Source: Aristophania vespae (GTDB lineage Bacteria; Pseudomonadota; Alphaproteobacteria; Acetobacterales; Acetobacteraceae). From it: a DNA stretch of 64,000 bases. The DNA lies in NCBI RefSeq assembly GCF_009906835.1, contig NZ_CP047652.1, forward strand, positions 753,001 to 817,000, written 5' to 3'. Positions within the stretch are counted from its first letter, which is position 1. Each line of letters starts with the position of its first letter. The notes under the pieces are model-generated. The model was not told the origin of the DNA and did not search any database. It saw nothing but the letters and a program-made list of their open reading frames with translations. The translations under genes were made by a program, and so were the position numbers. This document shows, one piece after another, positions 1 through 9,262 of the stretch.

Positions 1-416
1 TTGCTGGCTCAAATTTCCTTAAAGAAATTAACTCTGCACCATTTCCTGATCCTGTTCGTTATCTTTCTATTATTTCAGAAACAGACGAAGTGACAACAGG
101 TAACGCTCTGACTGCGAAAGAAATAGCGACTTTCCCGGCAGGGACAAAGGGAAAGGTTGTAACGCCTCAGGAAGTTTTCGGTTTGAATACAAAAATTAGT
201 CACGTTGAAGAAGTTGCTGTAAGCTCTGTTTATGAAATAGTCAGAGCATTTTTACGAAATAAAGAAATTAATTTATTAAAGGTTAAAAATTTATATTATG
301 AAGGCATGCAAATAGACGGATTAAATCTTACCTTAAATTCTGGTGATAAAATTTCTCATCATGGTGATAGTCCGTTAGTGACTCAAGAGCCGCCTCTTAA
401 TGACGTCGTTATTTAA
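1..416 (+). CDS. Alpha/beta-hydrolase (lipase-like), C-terminal fragment
   Basis: The reading frame is open from base 3 to the TAA ending at 416, so the gene begins outside the window. The visible roughly 137 residues look like the end of an alpha/beta hydrolase of the extracellular lipase kind. There is a loop with P-F-P-D-P-V-R-Y, then an acidic residue in SETDEV that fits the catalytic Asp. A His in ISHVEE follows about 50 residues later and fits the catalytic His. A GTG at 90 could be mistaken for a start but would cut off the Asp region. The nucleophile Ser would lie upstream and cannot be seen. The tail after about residue 95 is polar and unrecognised. The hydrolase fold is inferred from spacing and local motifs only. 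Confidence 0.55.
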   Translation, partial: AGSNFLKEINSAPFPDPVRYLSIISETDEVTTGNALTAKEIATFPAGTKGKVVTPQEVFGLNTKISHVEEVAVSSVYEIVRAFLRNKEINLLKVKNLYYEGMQIDGLNLTLNSGDKISHHGDSPLVTQEPPLNDVVI

Positions 417-441
417 AAAATAATATTACCTGGAAAATTTA

Positions 442-471
442 GGGGGAGTATAGCTTTTGCTATATTCCCTC
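442..471 (+). terminator. Hairpin after the lipase-like gene
   Basis: A 13-bp imperfect inverted repeat (GGGGGAGTATAGC / GCTATATTCCCTC, with G-T wobbles) closes on a TTTT loop 25 bases after the stop codon. No long T tract follows, so it may be a weak terminator or an mRNA 3'-end stabiliser. Confidence 0.45.
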
Positions 472-477
472 ATCTCA

Positions 478-507
478 TTGACATAAAAAAACGGACTTTT
501 GTACAAA
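478..507 (+). promoter_or_regulatory. Possible parC promoter
   Basis: A perfect TTGACA at 478-483 is followed after 18 bases by TACAAA at 502-507 (4/6 match to TATAAT). It lies about 100 bases upstream of parC and just after the preceding hairpin. The assignment rests on sequence match alone. Confidence 0.3.
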
Positions 508-610
508 ACAAAATTATGGAAAGCCTCTTTTAGTGTTAATGATAGACCTCACCGTACTTAAAGACTAATTTACTTGTGTTACATAATCTAAATAAAAGCG
601 GAAAACGAGA

Positions 611-2812
611 ATGGATCATGCAGGCCACATTGAAGATACGCGCTTAGCAGAGGCTCTGAGCGAGCGTTATGTAGCCTATGCGTTATCAACAATCATGTCA
701 CGTTCTTTGCCAGATGTGCGTGATGGTTTAAAGCCAGTACATCGGCGTTTGCTTTACGCCATGCAGCAACTTAAGCTTGATCCAAGTTCTGGTTTTAAAA
801 AATGTGCCCGTGTCGTGGGTGATGTTATTGGTAAATATCATCCTCATGGTGATGCTTCAGTCTATGATGCTTTGGTTCGCTTGGCCCAGGACTTTGCCGC
901 GCGTTACCCCCTGGTTGAGGGGCAGGGTAATTTCGGTTCAGTTGATGGCGATGGCGCGGCGGCTATGCGTTATACAGAAAGCCGCATGACCGAAGTGGCT
1001 AAGGTTATGTTAGATGGCATTAACGATGATGCTGTCGATTTCCGACCCACTTATGATAATGAAGATCATGAACCTGTTGTTTTGCCTGGGTTCTTTCCCA
1101 ATCTTTTAGCTAACGGCGCGGCAGGTATTGCCGTTGGCATGGCAACAAGCATTCCCCCTCATAATGCGGCTGAAATTTACCGCGCTGCCTGCCTTCTAAT
1201 TGAAAGGCCTGAAATTTCAATTCAAGAGCTTTTGGATGTTATACCAGGGCCAGATTTTCCTACTGGCGGAACCTTGGTTGAAAGCCGGGAGGCTGTTCTT
1301 CAAGCTTACGAAACAGGAAGAGGTTCTTTTCGTACGCGGGCAAAATGGGGTGTTGAAAAAAATCGTAACGGTACATGGTGCATTATCGTTACCGAAATTC
1401 CATACCAAGTTCAGAAATCAAAGTTAATTGAACAGATTGCAGCATTAATGGAGCAGAAGAAACTTCCGCTTCTTGGTGACGTGCGAGATGAAAGTACAAC
1501 AGATATTCGTTTGGTTTTAGAGCCAAAAACGCGCCAATGTGATGCCGAAGTGCTAATGGAAACACTCTTCCGTAACACAGCACTTGAAACCCGTTTTAGT
1601 TTAAATATGAACGTCCTTAATCATGACCGTGTGCCGGGGGTCATGTCGCTTAAAGACGTTTTAAAGGCGTGGTTAGATCATATTCATGTCGTGTTTGTCC
1701 GTAGATCGCAACATAGGCTAGATGCTGTATTAAAGCGTTGTGAAATTTTAGATGGCTTTTTGCTGGTTTATTTAAATCTTGATGAAGTTATTCGTATCGT
1801 TCGCGAAGAGGATGAGCCCAAAAAAGCGCTTATGGTAGCATTTGATCTTACTGAGTTGCAGGCAGATTACATTCTTAATATGCGTTTGCGCTCACTAAGA
1901 AGATTGGAAGAACTGGAAATTAAGCGGGAAAGAGATAGTCTTGCCAAAGAACAAGCTTCGCTCGAAAAATTATTGGGATCAGAAAAACGACGCTGGAAAA
2001 AAATCTCTGGAACGCTGAAGATTTTGGAAGAACGTTTTTCAAAAGGAACTTACGGTTCACGTCGTACAATTATTTCTGAGCCGCCTGCAGAGATTGACAC
2101 ATCGTTGATTTTAGAAACTGAGCGTGAACCCGTGACGGTTCTTTTGTCGAAAGAAGGGTGGGTTAGAACAATTAAGGGTCATGGCATTGACCCCGCTACT
2201 CATCGTTTTAAAGAGGGAGACGAAGCAGGTTTTACCCTGGAGTGCCAAAGCACTGATAAATTATGCTTGGTAGGACAGGCAGGAAGAGCATTCACATTAA
2301 AGGTATCCGACCTTCCGGGAGGAAGAGGATTTGGGCAGGCTGTTCGAACTTTATGTGATATGGCGCAGGATGATCAGCCTCTGGCCTTATTTGTTTTGGG
2401 ACAGGAAGAAGAAAAATGGCTGCTCGCCACAGCACGAGGCCGCGGCATGATTGTTTCGACCAAAAATTTGGCTGCTGAAAAAAGAACAGGACGCCAGGTT
2501 TTTAACCTCTCTGAAGGAGAAGAGCTGGTAAGTTGTATTAAATGTGACGGAAGCCATATTTTATGTTTAAGCGAAAATAAGCACGCTCTTATATTCCCGC
2601 TTGAGCAAGTGCCTGAAATGACAAAAGGCAGGGGTGTCTCCCTGCAAAAAATGGAAGATAGCCCTCTCAAGATTATTCGTATTTTTTCACTTGATGAAGG
2701 ACTTATTTGGAAAGAGGGGCAACGCGTTAGACCTGCAAGTGATTTGTCAGGTTATTTATCTCGTCGTGGTGCCAAGGGACGGTTAGCACCCCAATGGATG
2801 TTAAGAAAATAA
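611..2812 (+). CDS. parC: DNA topoisomerase IV subunit A
   Basis: Cytoplasmic type IIA topoisomerase subunit that cuts and passes DNA duplexes to decatenate daughter chromosomes together with ParE. At 733 residues it has the usual ParC length. The N-terminal breakage-reunion domain shows [15 protein letters not shown] (about 37-51), the HPHGD motif (77-81) and the catalytic Tyr121 in [11 protein letters not shown] coiled region near 420-460 fits the tower/coiled-coil gate, followed by a short beta-propeller-like C-terminal domain. It is ParC rather than GyrA because the long GyrA C-terminal domain with its GyrA-box is absent. At the positions equivalent to E. coli ParC Ser80 and Glu84, this protein has Ala82 and Asp86. 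The gene stands alone, with cls 31 bases downstream on the same strand. Confidence 0.95.
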   Translation: MDHAGHIEDTRLAEALSERYVAYALSTIMSRSLPDVRDGLKPVHRRLLYAMQQLKLDPSSGFKKCARVVGDVIGKYHPHGDASVYDALVRLAQDFAARYPLVEGQGNFGSVDGDGAAAMRYTESRMTEVAKVMLDGINDDAVDFRPTYDNEDHEPVVLPGFFPNLLANGAAGIAVGMATSIPPHNAAEIYRAACLLIERPEISIQELLDVIPGPDFPTGGTLVESREAVLQAYETGRGSFRTRAKWGVEKNRNGTWCIIVTEIPYQVQKSKLIEQIAALMEQKKLPLLGDVRDESTTDIRLVLEPKTRQCDAEVLMETLFRNTALETRFSLNMNVLNHDRVPGVMSLKDVLKAWLDHIHVVFVRRSQHRLDAVLKRCEILDGFLLVYLNLDEVIRIVREEDEPKKALMVAFDLTELQADYILNMRLRSLRRLEELEIKRERDSLAKEQASLEKLLGSEKRRWKKISGTLKILEERFSKGTYGSRRTIISEPPAEIDTSLILETEREPVTVLLSKEGWVRTIKGHGIDPATHRFKEGDEAGFTLECQSTDKLCLVGQAGRAFTLKVSDLPGGRGFGQAVRTLCDMAQDDQPLALFVLGQEEEKWLLATARGRGMIVSTKNLAAEKRTGRQVFNLSEGEELVSCIKCDGSHILCLSENKHALIFPLEQVPEMTKGRGVSLQKMEDSPLKIIRIFSLDEGLIWKEGQRVRPASDLSGYLSRRGAKGRLAPQWMLRK

Positions 2813-2843
2813 AAAAGGGTTTTATTAGCCTTTAGGCAGAAGC

Positions 2844-4255
2844 ATGAATCATATAACGCTATTAACGATTTGCTACGGGGTCATAAGCCTAATATGTTCT
2901 ATTAGCGTTACGATTCATATCCTTTTAACGAAAAGAGACACAGCCTCATGTGCGGGGTGGATCGGCGTCTGTTGGCTGATGCCTCTTTTTGGGTCCGTAC
3001 TTTATCTCATGTTCGGAATTAATCGTGTCCATCGTCGTGCCCAAAAAATGATGGATGAAGAGGGCACCGAACATTATCTCCCCCTCAAAGAGCTGCGTCA
3101 CGAGGTAAAGGGCCAGTTTCTTCCATTGGTTAAAATGCTTGACCGTTTGACAGGTCACCCGCTTTTGGGGGCAATATTGTACGCTGTCTTCATGATGGTG
3201 ATAATGCCTACCCAGTTATGCTGGAGGCGATAAGCCAGGCTCAGCATTCAGTGCTTTTATGCTCATATATTTTCAGACATGATATTATTGGTGAAAAATT
3301 TGTAGAGGTTTTATCTGAGGCCAAAAACCGTGGGGTTGAGGTCCGTGTCTTAGTTGATGGTATTGGTAGCGGCTATATTTATAGTGATATTCTCCGTTCT
3401 TTGGACGAGAAAAACATAAAATGTGCACGTTTTATGCATTCTTTTTTGCCTTGGAGAATGCCTTTTATTAATCTAAGAAATCACAGAAAAATTCTTGTTA
3501 TTGACGGCAAAATTGGCTTTCTTGGGGGCCTCAATATAGGCGCCGAAAACCTTTTGCGTGTGACCACTCATCAACCTGTCGCTGATACGCATTTTCGCTT
3601 TGAAGGACCTGTTATTACACAATTAACAGAGGCTTTTGTGAAAGACTGGGCCTTTACAACTAATGAGGTTCTTACCGGTCCTCGTTATTTTCCTCAACCA
3701 GTTCCTATTGGCAATGTGCCAGCGCGTATTGTGACGTCTGGTCCTGACGCTGATATGGAAAAAATTGAATATGCCATGCTTCAGGCCATAATTTTGGCCA
3801 AAAAAGAAGTATGGTTTATGTCTCCTTATTTCATTCCGGATAATCGCTTTGCAACTGAGCTTGGCCTGGCCGCCTTAAGAGGGGTTGAGGTCAATATACT
3901 AGTTCCCAAAGAGAGTAATCATAAATTTACTGATTATGCCCGTAATGCCTGCTTACCACGTCTCATAGATGTTGGGTGCCATATTTGGCTTGGAGGCCCA
4001 CCATTTAACCATTCTAAGCTAATGGTTGTGGATAGAAATTGGAGCTTTGTTGGAAGTTCTAATCTTGATAGACGGTCTTTAAGACTGAATTTTGAAATTA
4101 ATGTTGAGATTCATGATTTTATTACGGCTTCACATTTAGAAGGCTTTATAAAACGTCATTGCAGTGAAAAACTTACCAAAGAAGATTATCAAGCCTGGTC
4201 ATTGCCGGTAAGGCTGCGTAATGCCGTATTAAGATTATTTACACCTTATCTGTAA
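2844..4255 (+). CDS. cls: Cardiolipin synthase, interrupted by a -1 frameshift
   Basis: Membrane phospholipase-D-superfamily enzyme that makes cardiolipin from phosphatidylglycerol. The first frame (2844-3233) gives two N-terminal membrane helices and a basic linker ending DRLTGHPLLG. The second frame (3218-4255) gives both HKD catalytic motifs, HRKILVID followed by GGLN and HSKLMVVD followed by GSSNLD. If one G is added to the G5 run at 3167-3171, the frames join as LLGGNIVRCLHDGDNAYPVM and continue into the second frame. This gives one protein of about 470 residues, the normal Cls size. All catalytic residues survive. The break is either a sequencing undercall or a very recent mutation. The 3' end overlaps a duplicated gene junction. 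Confidence 0.85.
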
Positions 4256-4507
4256 CCGGTAAAGTTTCCGGCTCTAATGTGAGTGTTATAGGTCGGTGGT
4301 CAGAGCTTAGGCGAGGGAGAGCCCTGGCTTTTAAGCGTCTAAAACCGCGTGCCAGGCAATGATTAAGCTTCAGATTATTTACGCTTTATCTGTAACTGGT
4401 AAAGTTTCTGGTTCTAATGTGAGTGTTATAGGCCGGTGGTCAGAGCTTAAGCGAGGGAGAGCCCTGGCTTTTAAGCGTCTAAAGCCGCGTGCTAGGCAAC
4501 GATCAAG
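4232..4507. repeat. Diverged 140-bp tandem duplication of a convergent gene junction
   Basis: Copy 1 (4232-4367) and copy 2 (4372-4507) lie 140 bases apart and differ at 11 positions, all of them transitions. Each copy encodes the cls C-terminus on the plus strand and the last codons plus stop of the EEP-family gene on the minus strand. Copy 1 now serves as the real cls end and copy 2 as the real EEP gene end. Eight of the 11 changes are silent in the EEP frame. Confidence 0.9.
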
Positions 4508-5047
4508 GCGTAAAGGAATACGGTTGAGCATTAGATGAGTTTTCTCTCTCGGTCCAATATCGCGAAAGCCTTTAAGCAAGGGAGGACCGACAATATTAAA
4601 ATCACCTATAATGATCGCACGTTCAGTTAAATGGCTACGTATAAGGCGTAATTGTCGACGATTTAGCATTGGTCCATGAGAGAGATGGACATTCGCGATT
4701 GAAAACATTCCAAAACCAGTTTCAAAAGTTAAAATTTGAGCTGATCGAAGAGCACATATGCCTGGTTGTAACGGTAATAAGGTAGGTGTTTCAAACGGAA
4801 TGCGGCTCCAGCAAGCCGTGCCATGGGGGCGCCCGGGCAGAACAGACCGGTGATAATATCCACCAATAAGACCCGGAAGTTGATCAACGCCAAATTTCAC
4901 TTCCTGTAGTAAAACTATGTCTGGTTTTGTAATGCGGATTAAAAGAATAATATCCTCTATCGTTGCTCCCTGTTCATGCAACAGGTTCCAGCTCACTAAA
5001 GTGAGAGACTGCAAAGAGGCGGGAGAGGGAATATATTCATTAAACAT
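4379..5047 (-). CDS. Endonuclease/exonuclease/phosphatase (EEP) family protein
   Basis: A 222-residue metal-dependent phosphoesterase of the EEP (DNase I/ExoIII-like) fold. In order it shows SWNLL (about 19-23), LLQEV with the metal-binding Glu (about 46-50), NVHLSHG, IGDFNIVG with the Asp-x-Asn pair, LDRCL, and the C-terminal SSDHRPI Asp-His pair. The complete motif set suggests an active enzyme, but the substrate (nucleic acid, phospholipid or sugar phosphate) cannot be told from sequence. No signal peptide is seen. In Alphaproteobacteria such genes often sit beside cardiolipin synthase, as here in convergent orientation. The last codons lie inside a duplicated 140-bp block, whose extra copy sits downstream of the stop. 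Confidence 0.8.
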   Translation of the reverse strand: MFNEYIPSPASLQSLTLVSWNLLHEQGATIEDIILLIRITKPDIVLLQEVKFGVDQLPGLIGGYYHRSVLPGRPHGTACWSRIPFETPTLLPLQPGICALRSAQILTFETGFGMFSIANVHLSHGPMLNRRQLRLIRSHLTERAIIIGDFNIVGPPLLKGFRDIGPREKTHLMLNRIPLRLDRCLARGFRRLKARALPRLSSDHRPITLTLEPETLPVTDKA

Positions 5048-5138
5048 AAAATCTACTATGCGTAATAAAAAGGCAGATAAAGGTTAAATTCTTTCAGAAT
5101 TTTGCGAATAAATTTAAAATTAGAAAGAGAACTCTTCT

Positions 5139-6356
5139 ATGACGCAGAAAAATGGCAAAAAATTGGACAATACAGGGTGGTCCCGTCTTTCGACCCTGCT
5201 AACTCATTCAGCCCGGCCCAAACCGCCATCAGAAGGTGTTTTCGTCAATGGTCCTGTTACGCGTGGATCGACGGTGCTTTTTCCGACCGTTAAAGATTTA
5301 AATAGTAATGATGAAAAGCGCTATAACCATGAGCTGACATATGGAGCCATGGGTAATGATACTCAGTTTTCGTTAGAGGCACTTATAGCAGCCATAGAAG
5401 GGGGGCAGCATGCGCAAATAGTGGGTTCAGGCTTATTGGCCTGCACATTTGCGTTGCAAGCTTTTTTAAAATCAGGTGATCATCTGCTTTTGCCTGACTC
5501 TGTTTATGGTCCTACACGGCGCTTTGCTCTTAAAACTTTGTCGCGTTTTGGAATTGAAACAAGTTTTTACCCTCCTTTAGCTGGTGAAGAAGAATTAAAA
5601 TCCTTTCTAAAACCAAATAGTGCGGTCATTTTTGTCGAAAGCCCCGGCAGTCATACTTTTGAAGTGCAGGATATAAAAATGATTGCACGTTTGGCGCACG
5701 AAAATGGGGCAAAGCTTCTTTTGGATAATAGCTGGGGTATAGGAGCCTTTCAGCCTTTTGAGCATGGGGTAGATGTTTCTATTCAGGCTCTCACAAAATA
5801 CCCCTCAGGTCATTCAGATGTCGTATTAGGGGCGGTGACAGTCGCTGATAAAGCAGATTGGAAGTGTTTGCGTGACGAGGCCATATATATGGGACTTTGT
5901 GCAAGTTCGGATGATTGCTGGCTCACATTAAGGGGGCTTAGAACAATGGCCTTACGGTTAGAGAAACAGTCAGAAACAGCTTATGATCTGGCTGTCTGGC
6001 TCAAAAGCCGTCCTGAGATTTCTATGGTGCGCCATCCTGCTTTGCCTGAGTGCCCAGGGCATGAATTTTGGAAAAGAGACTTTCATGGGGCAAGCGGCGT
6101 TTTTGGCGTAGAGCTCCAGTCTGATGTCTCACTATCTGCCATGGAAAATATGCTCAATAATCTGCATTATTTTGGCATTGGTGCAAGTTGGGGAGGGTAT
6201 GAGAGTCTCGTTTTGCCAACTCAAGGCAGTATCACACGTTGTTATAAATCGGGTGTACCGCAAAATGCGGCTTTTCGCCTACAAATAGGGCTGGAAAGTT
6301 ATGAAGAACTTCGTCAGGATTTGGAAAGAGGTTTAGAGAGTTTAAAAACCAAATAA
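5139..6356 (+). CDS. metC: Cystathionine beta-lyase
   Basis: PLP enzyme of the Cys/Met-metabolism (trans-sulfuration) family, cytoplasmic. It cleaves cystathionine to homocysteine, pyruvate and ammonia in methionine synthesis. At 405 residues it has the usual size. The PLP lysine is K220 in LTKYPSGHSD, the pyridine-binding Asp is D196 in LLLDNSW, and the cofactor phosphate loop is near VGSGLLACT (about 95-103). The arrangement TKY-x-x-GHSD is typical of MetC-type lyases rather than MetB or MetZ. The start ATG at 5139 has a purine-rich stretch (GAAAGAGA) upstream. The gene stands alone between a minus-strand EEP gene and alaA. Confidence 0.88.
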   Translation: MTQKNGKKLDNTGWSRLSTLLTHSARPKPPSEGVFVNGPVTRGSTVLFPTVKDLNSNDEKRYNHELTYGAMGNDTQFSLEALIAAIEGGQHAQIVGSGLLACTFALQAFLKSGDHLLLPDSVYGPTRRFALKTLSRFGIETSFYPPLAGEEELKSFLKPNSAVIFVESPGSHTFEVQDIKMIARLAHENGAKLLLDNSWGIGAFQPFEHGVDVSIQALTKYPSGHSDVVLGAVTVADKADWKCLRDEAIYMGLCASSDDCWLTLRGLRTMALRLEKQSETAYDLAVWLKSRPEISMVRHPALPECPGHEFWKRDFHGASGVFGVELQSDVSLSAMENMLNNLHYFGIGASWGGYESLVLPTQGSITRCYKSGVPQNAAFRLQIGLESYEELRQDLERGLESLKTK

Positions 6357-6433
6357 GTATTTCCTGAATAATATTAGTATGTCCTATTTAGGATGAGTAC
6401 TTTATTAGTCATAATTAACCAAAAAGGACCATT

Positions 6434-6466
6434 ATGCCTTTGCTGTCAGAAAGAAAATTTTCATGA
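6434..6466 (+). CDS. Possible 10-codon leader ORF coupled to alaA
   Basis: An ATG at 6434 opens a 10-codon frame (MPLLSERKFS) whose TGA overlaps the alaA ATG as ATGA. It has a good Shine-Dalgarno sequence (AAAAAGGA, 6421-6428), while the alaA start itself has only AAGAAAA close by. This looks like translational coupling or a small upstream ORF. Its sequence shows no run of one amino acid as in attenuator peptides. Confidence 0.35.
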   Translation: MPLLSERKFS

Positions 6467-7695
6467 AAATTTTGAAAAAATCGAACAAGCTTAATCATGT
6501 GCTTTACGATATTCGTGGCCCTATCATGAATCGCGCAAAGCAAATGGAAGAAGAAGGCCAGCGGATTATTAAGCTTAATATTGGCAATCTGGCTGTGTTC
6601 GGTTTTGAAGCCCCTGAAGAAATTCAATTAGATATTATTAGGAATTTGCCTAATTCAGCCGGCTACTCAGATAGTAAAGGTATTTTTGCAGCGCGCAAAG
6701 CCATTATGCATTACTCTCAGGAGCAAAATGTCCAGGGCGTGACATTAGATGATATTTATTTGGGAAATGGTGCTTCCGACTTAATAAATATAGCTACTAA
6801 TGCCCTGCTAAATGACGGTGACGAATTACTTTTACCAGCCCCCGATTACCCTCTATGGACCGCAGTCACAAGCCTGTCAGGTGGCACTCCTGTGCATTAT
6901 CTGTGTGATGAAGAAAAAGGGTGGATTCCTGATCTAGACGATATACGGTCTAAAATTACACCCCGCACCAAAGGTATTGTTGTTATAAATCCCAATAATC
7001 CTACTGGTGTGCTATATCCTGACGATGTTCTTAAAGACATTATTTCTATTGCTCGTGAACATGGCTTAGTCATTCTCTCTGATGAGGTCTATGACAAAGT
7101 GCTTTATGACGATGTTAAGCATACGGCGCTGGCAAGTTTATCTACAGATGTGCTGACACTGACATTTAATTCTTTGTCAAAGAGTTATCGTGCCTGTGGT
7201 TATCGTGCTGGATGGATGGTGATTTCTGGTGATAAAAGCGGGGCTCAGGATTTTATTGAAGGCCTGAATATGTTGGCCAATATGAAATTATGCGCCAATG
7301 TACCCGGCCAATGGGCTGTTCAGACAGCATTAGGTGGGTATCAAAGTATAAATGATCTGGTCGGGCAAGGGGGACGATTGCGCCGCCAGCGGGATTTGGC
7401 TTATGAGCTCATTACAGCCATTCCTGGTGTAAGTTGCGTAAAGCCGCAGGCAGCACTTTATATGTTTCCAAGGCTCGATCCTGATATTTATCCTATTAAG
7501 GATGATCGTCAATTTTTCTTGGAGTTGCTCGAAGCCACTCGTGTTATGTTGGTGCAGGGCACAGGGTTTAACTGGCCACAGCCTGATCATTTCCGTATTG
7601 TGTTTTTGCCTCATGAGGCCGATCTACGTGAAGCCATCAGGCGCATTGCAGAGTTCTTAGAAGAATATCGTAACAAACATGCAAAGAAAAAGTGA
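6463..7695 (+). CDS. alaA: Glutamate-pyruvate aminotransferase (AlaA type)
   Basis: Class I/II PLP aminotransferase, cytoplasmic, making alanine from pyruvate and glutamate. It closely follows the AlaA pattern over its whole 410 residues: YDIRGP near the start, INPNNPTG (175-182), SDEVYD (206-211), the PLP lysine K240 in SLSKSYRACGYRAGW, and MLANMKLCANVP. The usual LNIGNP-x-PFGF reads LNIGNLAVFGF here. The start at 6463 lines up with the known N-terminus of this family, and the ATG overlaps the stop of a 10-codon leader. A hairpin separates it from the convergent comM gene. Confidence 0.88.
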   Translation: MKILKKSNKLNHVLYDIRGPIMNRAKQMEEEGQRIIKLNIGNLAVFGFEAPEEIQLDIIRNLPNSAGYSDSKGIFAARKAIMHYSQEQNVQGVTLDDIYLGNGASDLINIATNALLNDGDELLLPAPDYPLWTAVTSLSGGTPVHYLCDEEKGWIPDLDDIRSKITPRTKGIVVINPNNPTGVLYPDDVLKDIISIAREHGLVILSDEVYDKVLYDDVKHTALASLSTDVLTLTFNSLSKSYRACGYRAGWMVISGDKSGAQDFIEGLNMLANMKLCANVPGQWAVQTALGGYQSINDLVGQGGRLRRQRDLAYELITAIPGVSCVKPQAALYMFPRLDPDIYPIKDDRQFFLELLEATRVMLVQGTGFNWPQPDHFRIVFLPHEADLREAIRRIAEFLEEYRNKHAKKK

Positions 7696-7724
7696 TTCTA
7701 ATCTGGTTTAAGTTACACGGTAAA

Positions 7725-7756
7725 AGAGGGCAGAGATTGTAAAATCACTGCCCTCT
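7725..7756. terminator. Hairpin between convergent alaA and comM
   Basis: A perfect 9-bp stem (AGAGGGCAG / CTGCCCTCT) with a 14-base loop. Read on the minus strand, its distal arm runs into TTTT. The proximal arm includes the last comM codons. It probably ends comM transcription and may also block alaA read-through. Confidence 0.6.
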
Positions 7757-9256
7757 AAGGCGGTAGCTTAGGGCTTCTGCAATATCAGCCCGTCTTATGG
7801 AATTTGAACCATCTAAATCAGCTATCGTACGAGCGACACGAAAAAGCCGCGTAATAGCTCTGTTAGACAAGCGCATTTTGACTGCTGCTTGCTCAGCTAA
7901 TGATTGTGCATCTTCTTCTAAATTAAATTCTTCAGGCAAAGCGATGGCATTACAAACACCTTGGCGTTTTAATTGTCTTTCTCTTGCTTTGCAGACGCGC
8001 TTACGAACAGTTTCGCTATTTTCTCCCTGAGGAGCACGACTAATTTCAATAGGAGAGACTGGCCTTATTTCAACTTGTAGATCAATACGATCTAACATAG
8101 GCCCTGAAATGCGAGAAAGGTAATCAGCTCCACAACGTGGTGCTTTATGACATGCGCGCTCACTATCACCTAAATAGCCACAACGGCAGGGATTCATGGC
8201 GGCAATAAATTGAAAACGTGCTGGGTAAGTTGCATGTCGGGTTGCACGGGCTATGGAAACAGACCCCGTTTCTAAAGGCTGCCTTAAGGATTCAAGGCAT
8301 GAGCGTGAAAACTCTGGAAGTTCATCTAAAAAGAGAACGCCATTATGCGCTAAACTTACTTCACCAGGTTTTGCTTTTGCGCCGCCTCCAATAATAGCAG
8401 GTAAAGTGGCACTATGATGGGGAGCTCTATATGGTGGTCTTGTGACGAGACGCCCTGCTTGCAACATGCCACTTATACTGTGAATTTGACTCGTTTCTAA
8501 TATTTCCTCACGTGTCAAATCTGGCAGAATTCCTGCAAGGCGATTTGCCAGCATCGATTTTCCTGTTCCCGGTGGGCCACTCATTAATAATGAATGGCCA
8601 CCAGCAGCGGCAATTTCCAAAACACGTCTACCTAATTTCATGCCTTTGACATCGGCGAGATCAGGACCGTAATCAGGTTCTTGAAATTGAGGTTCTGAAA
8701 CAGGTGTTAAAATTTGTTCGCCGCGAAAGTGGGAAAGAAGGGCTAAAAGATTATCCGCTGCCAAAATATCGATATTAGGATGTCCCCAACGTGCTTCCAC
8801 ACCTTGAGACTTTGGACAAATCAGGCCTAAATCTAGAATGGCAGCTCCTAATGCTGCGCATAAAACGCCATTAATGGGATTGAGGCGCCCATCAAGAGAA
8901 ACTTCACCGATTGCTGCGTAATTTATTATGCTTTCGGAAGGAATAACACCCATAGCCACGAGTAAACCAAGTGCTATAGGAACGTCAAAATGAGCACCTT
9001 CTTTGGGTAAATCAGCAGGAGTCAGATTGACTAAAATACGCTTGGGAGGAAGAGCCAAGCCCATGGCAGCCAAAGCAGCTCTGACTCGCTCGCGTGCTTC
9101 TCCCACTGCTTTATCTGCCATGCCAACAACTAAGAATGCAGGCAACCCATTCGATATTTGAACTTCTACCGTAACAGGCACCGCCTCAAGACCAGAAAAA
9201 GCAAAGCTTTGTATTTTTGCAAGAGTTGGGGCGGTGACGTTAGAGGAAGAAGACAT
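7745..9256 (-). CDS. comM: YifB/ComM family Mg-chelatase-like AAA+ ATPase
   Basis: At 503 residues this has the full ComM architecture: an N-terminal Lon-protease-like (ChlI) domain (about 20-140), an AAA+ core with Walker A GPPGTGKS (227-234) and Walker B VLFLDELPEF (about 306-315), the Cys-rich insert CRCGYLGDSERACHKAPRC, and a C-terminal Mg-chelatase lid. In naturally competent bacteria ComM is a hexameric helicase that promotes branch migration during integration of transforming DNA. It is widely conserved, so its presence alone does not prove competence. It ends 6 bases before serA begins in gene order (serA stop at 9263), so the two are probably co-transcribed. Confidence 0.9.
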   Translation of the reverse strand: MSSSSNVTAPTLAKIQSFAFSGLEAVPVTVEVQISNGLPAFLVVGMADKAVGEARERVRAALAAMGLALPPKRILVNLTPADLPKEGAHFDVPIALGLLVAMGVIPSESIINYAAIGEVSLDGRLNPINGVLCAALGAAILDLGLICPKSQGVEARWGHPNIDILAADNLLALLSHFRGEQILTPVSEPQFQEPDYGPDLADVKGMKLGRRVLEIAAAGGHSLLMSGPPGTGKSMLANRLAGILPDLTREEILETSQIHSISGMLQAGRLVTRPPYRAPHHSATLPAIIGGGAKAKPGEVSLAHNGVLFLDELPEFSRSCLESLRQPLETGSVSIARATRHATYPARFQFIAAMNPCRCGYLGDSERACHKAPRCGADYLSRISGPMLDRIDLQVEIRPVSPIEISRAPQGENSETVRKRVCKARERQLKRQGVCNAIALPEEFNLEEDAQSLAEQAAVKMRLSNRAITRLFRVARTIADLDGSNSIRRADIAEALSYRLRGQ

Positions 9257-9262
9257 TAGCTT

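Noticed and set aside
3160-3235. Programmed -1 frameshift in cls
   Set aside because: There is no slippery heptamer of the X-XXY-YYZ kind with a downstream structure, and four other genes show the same one-base G/C loss, so a sequence error explains it better.
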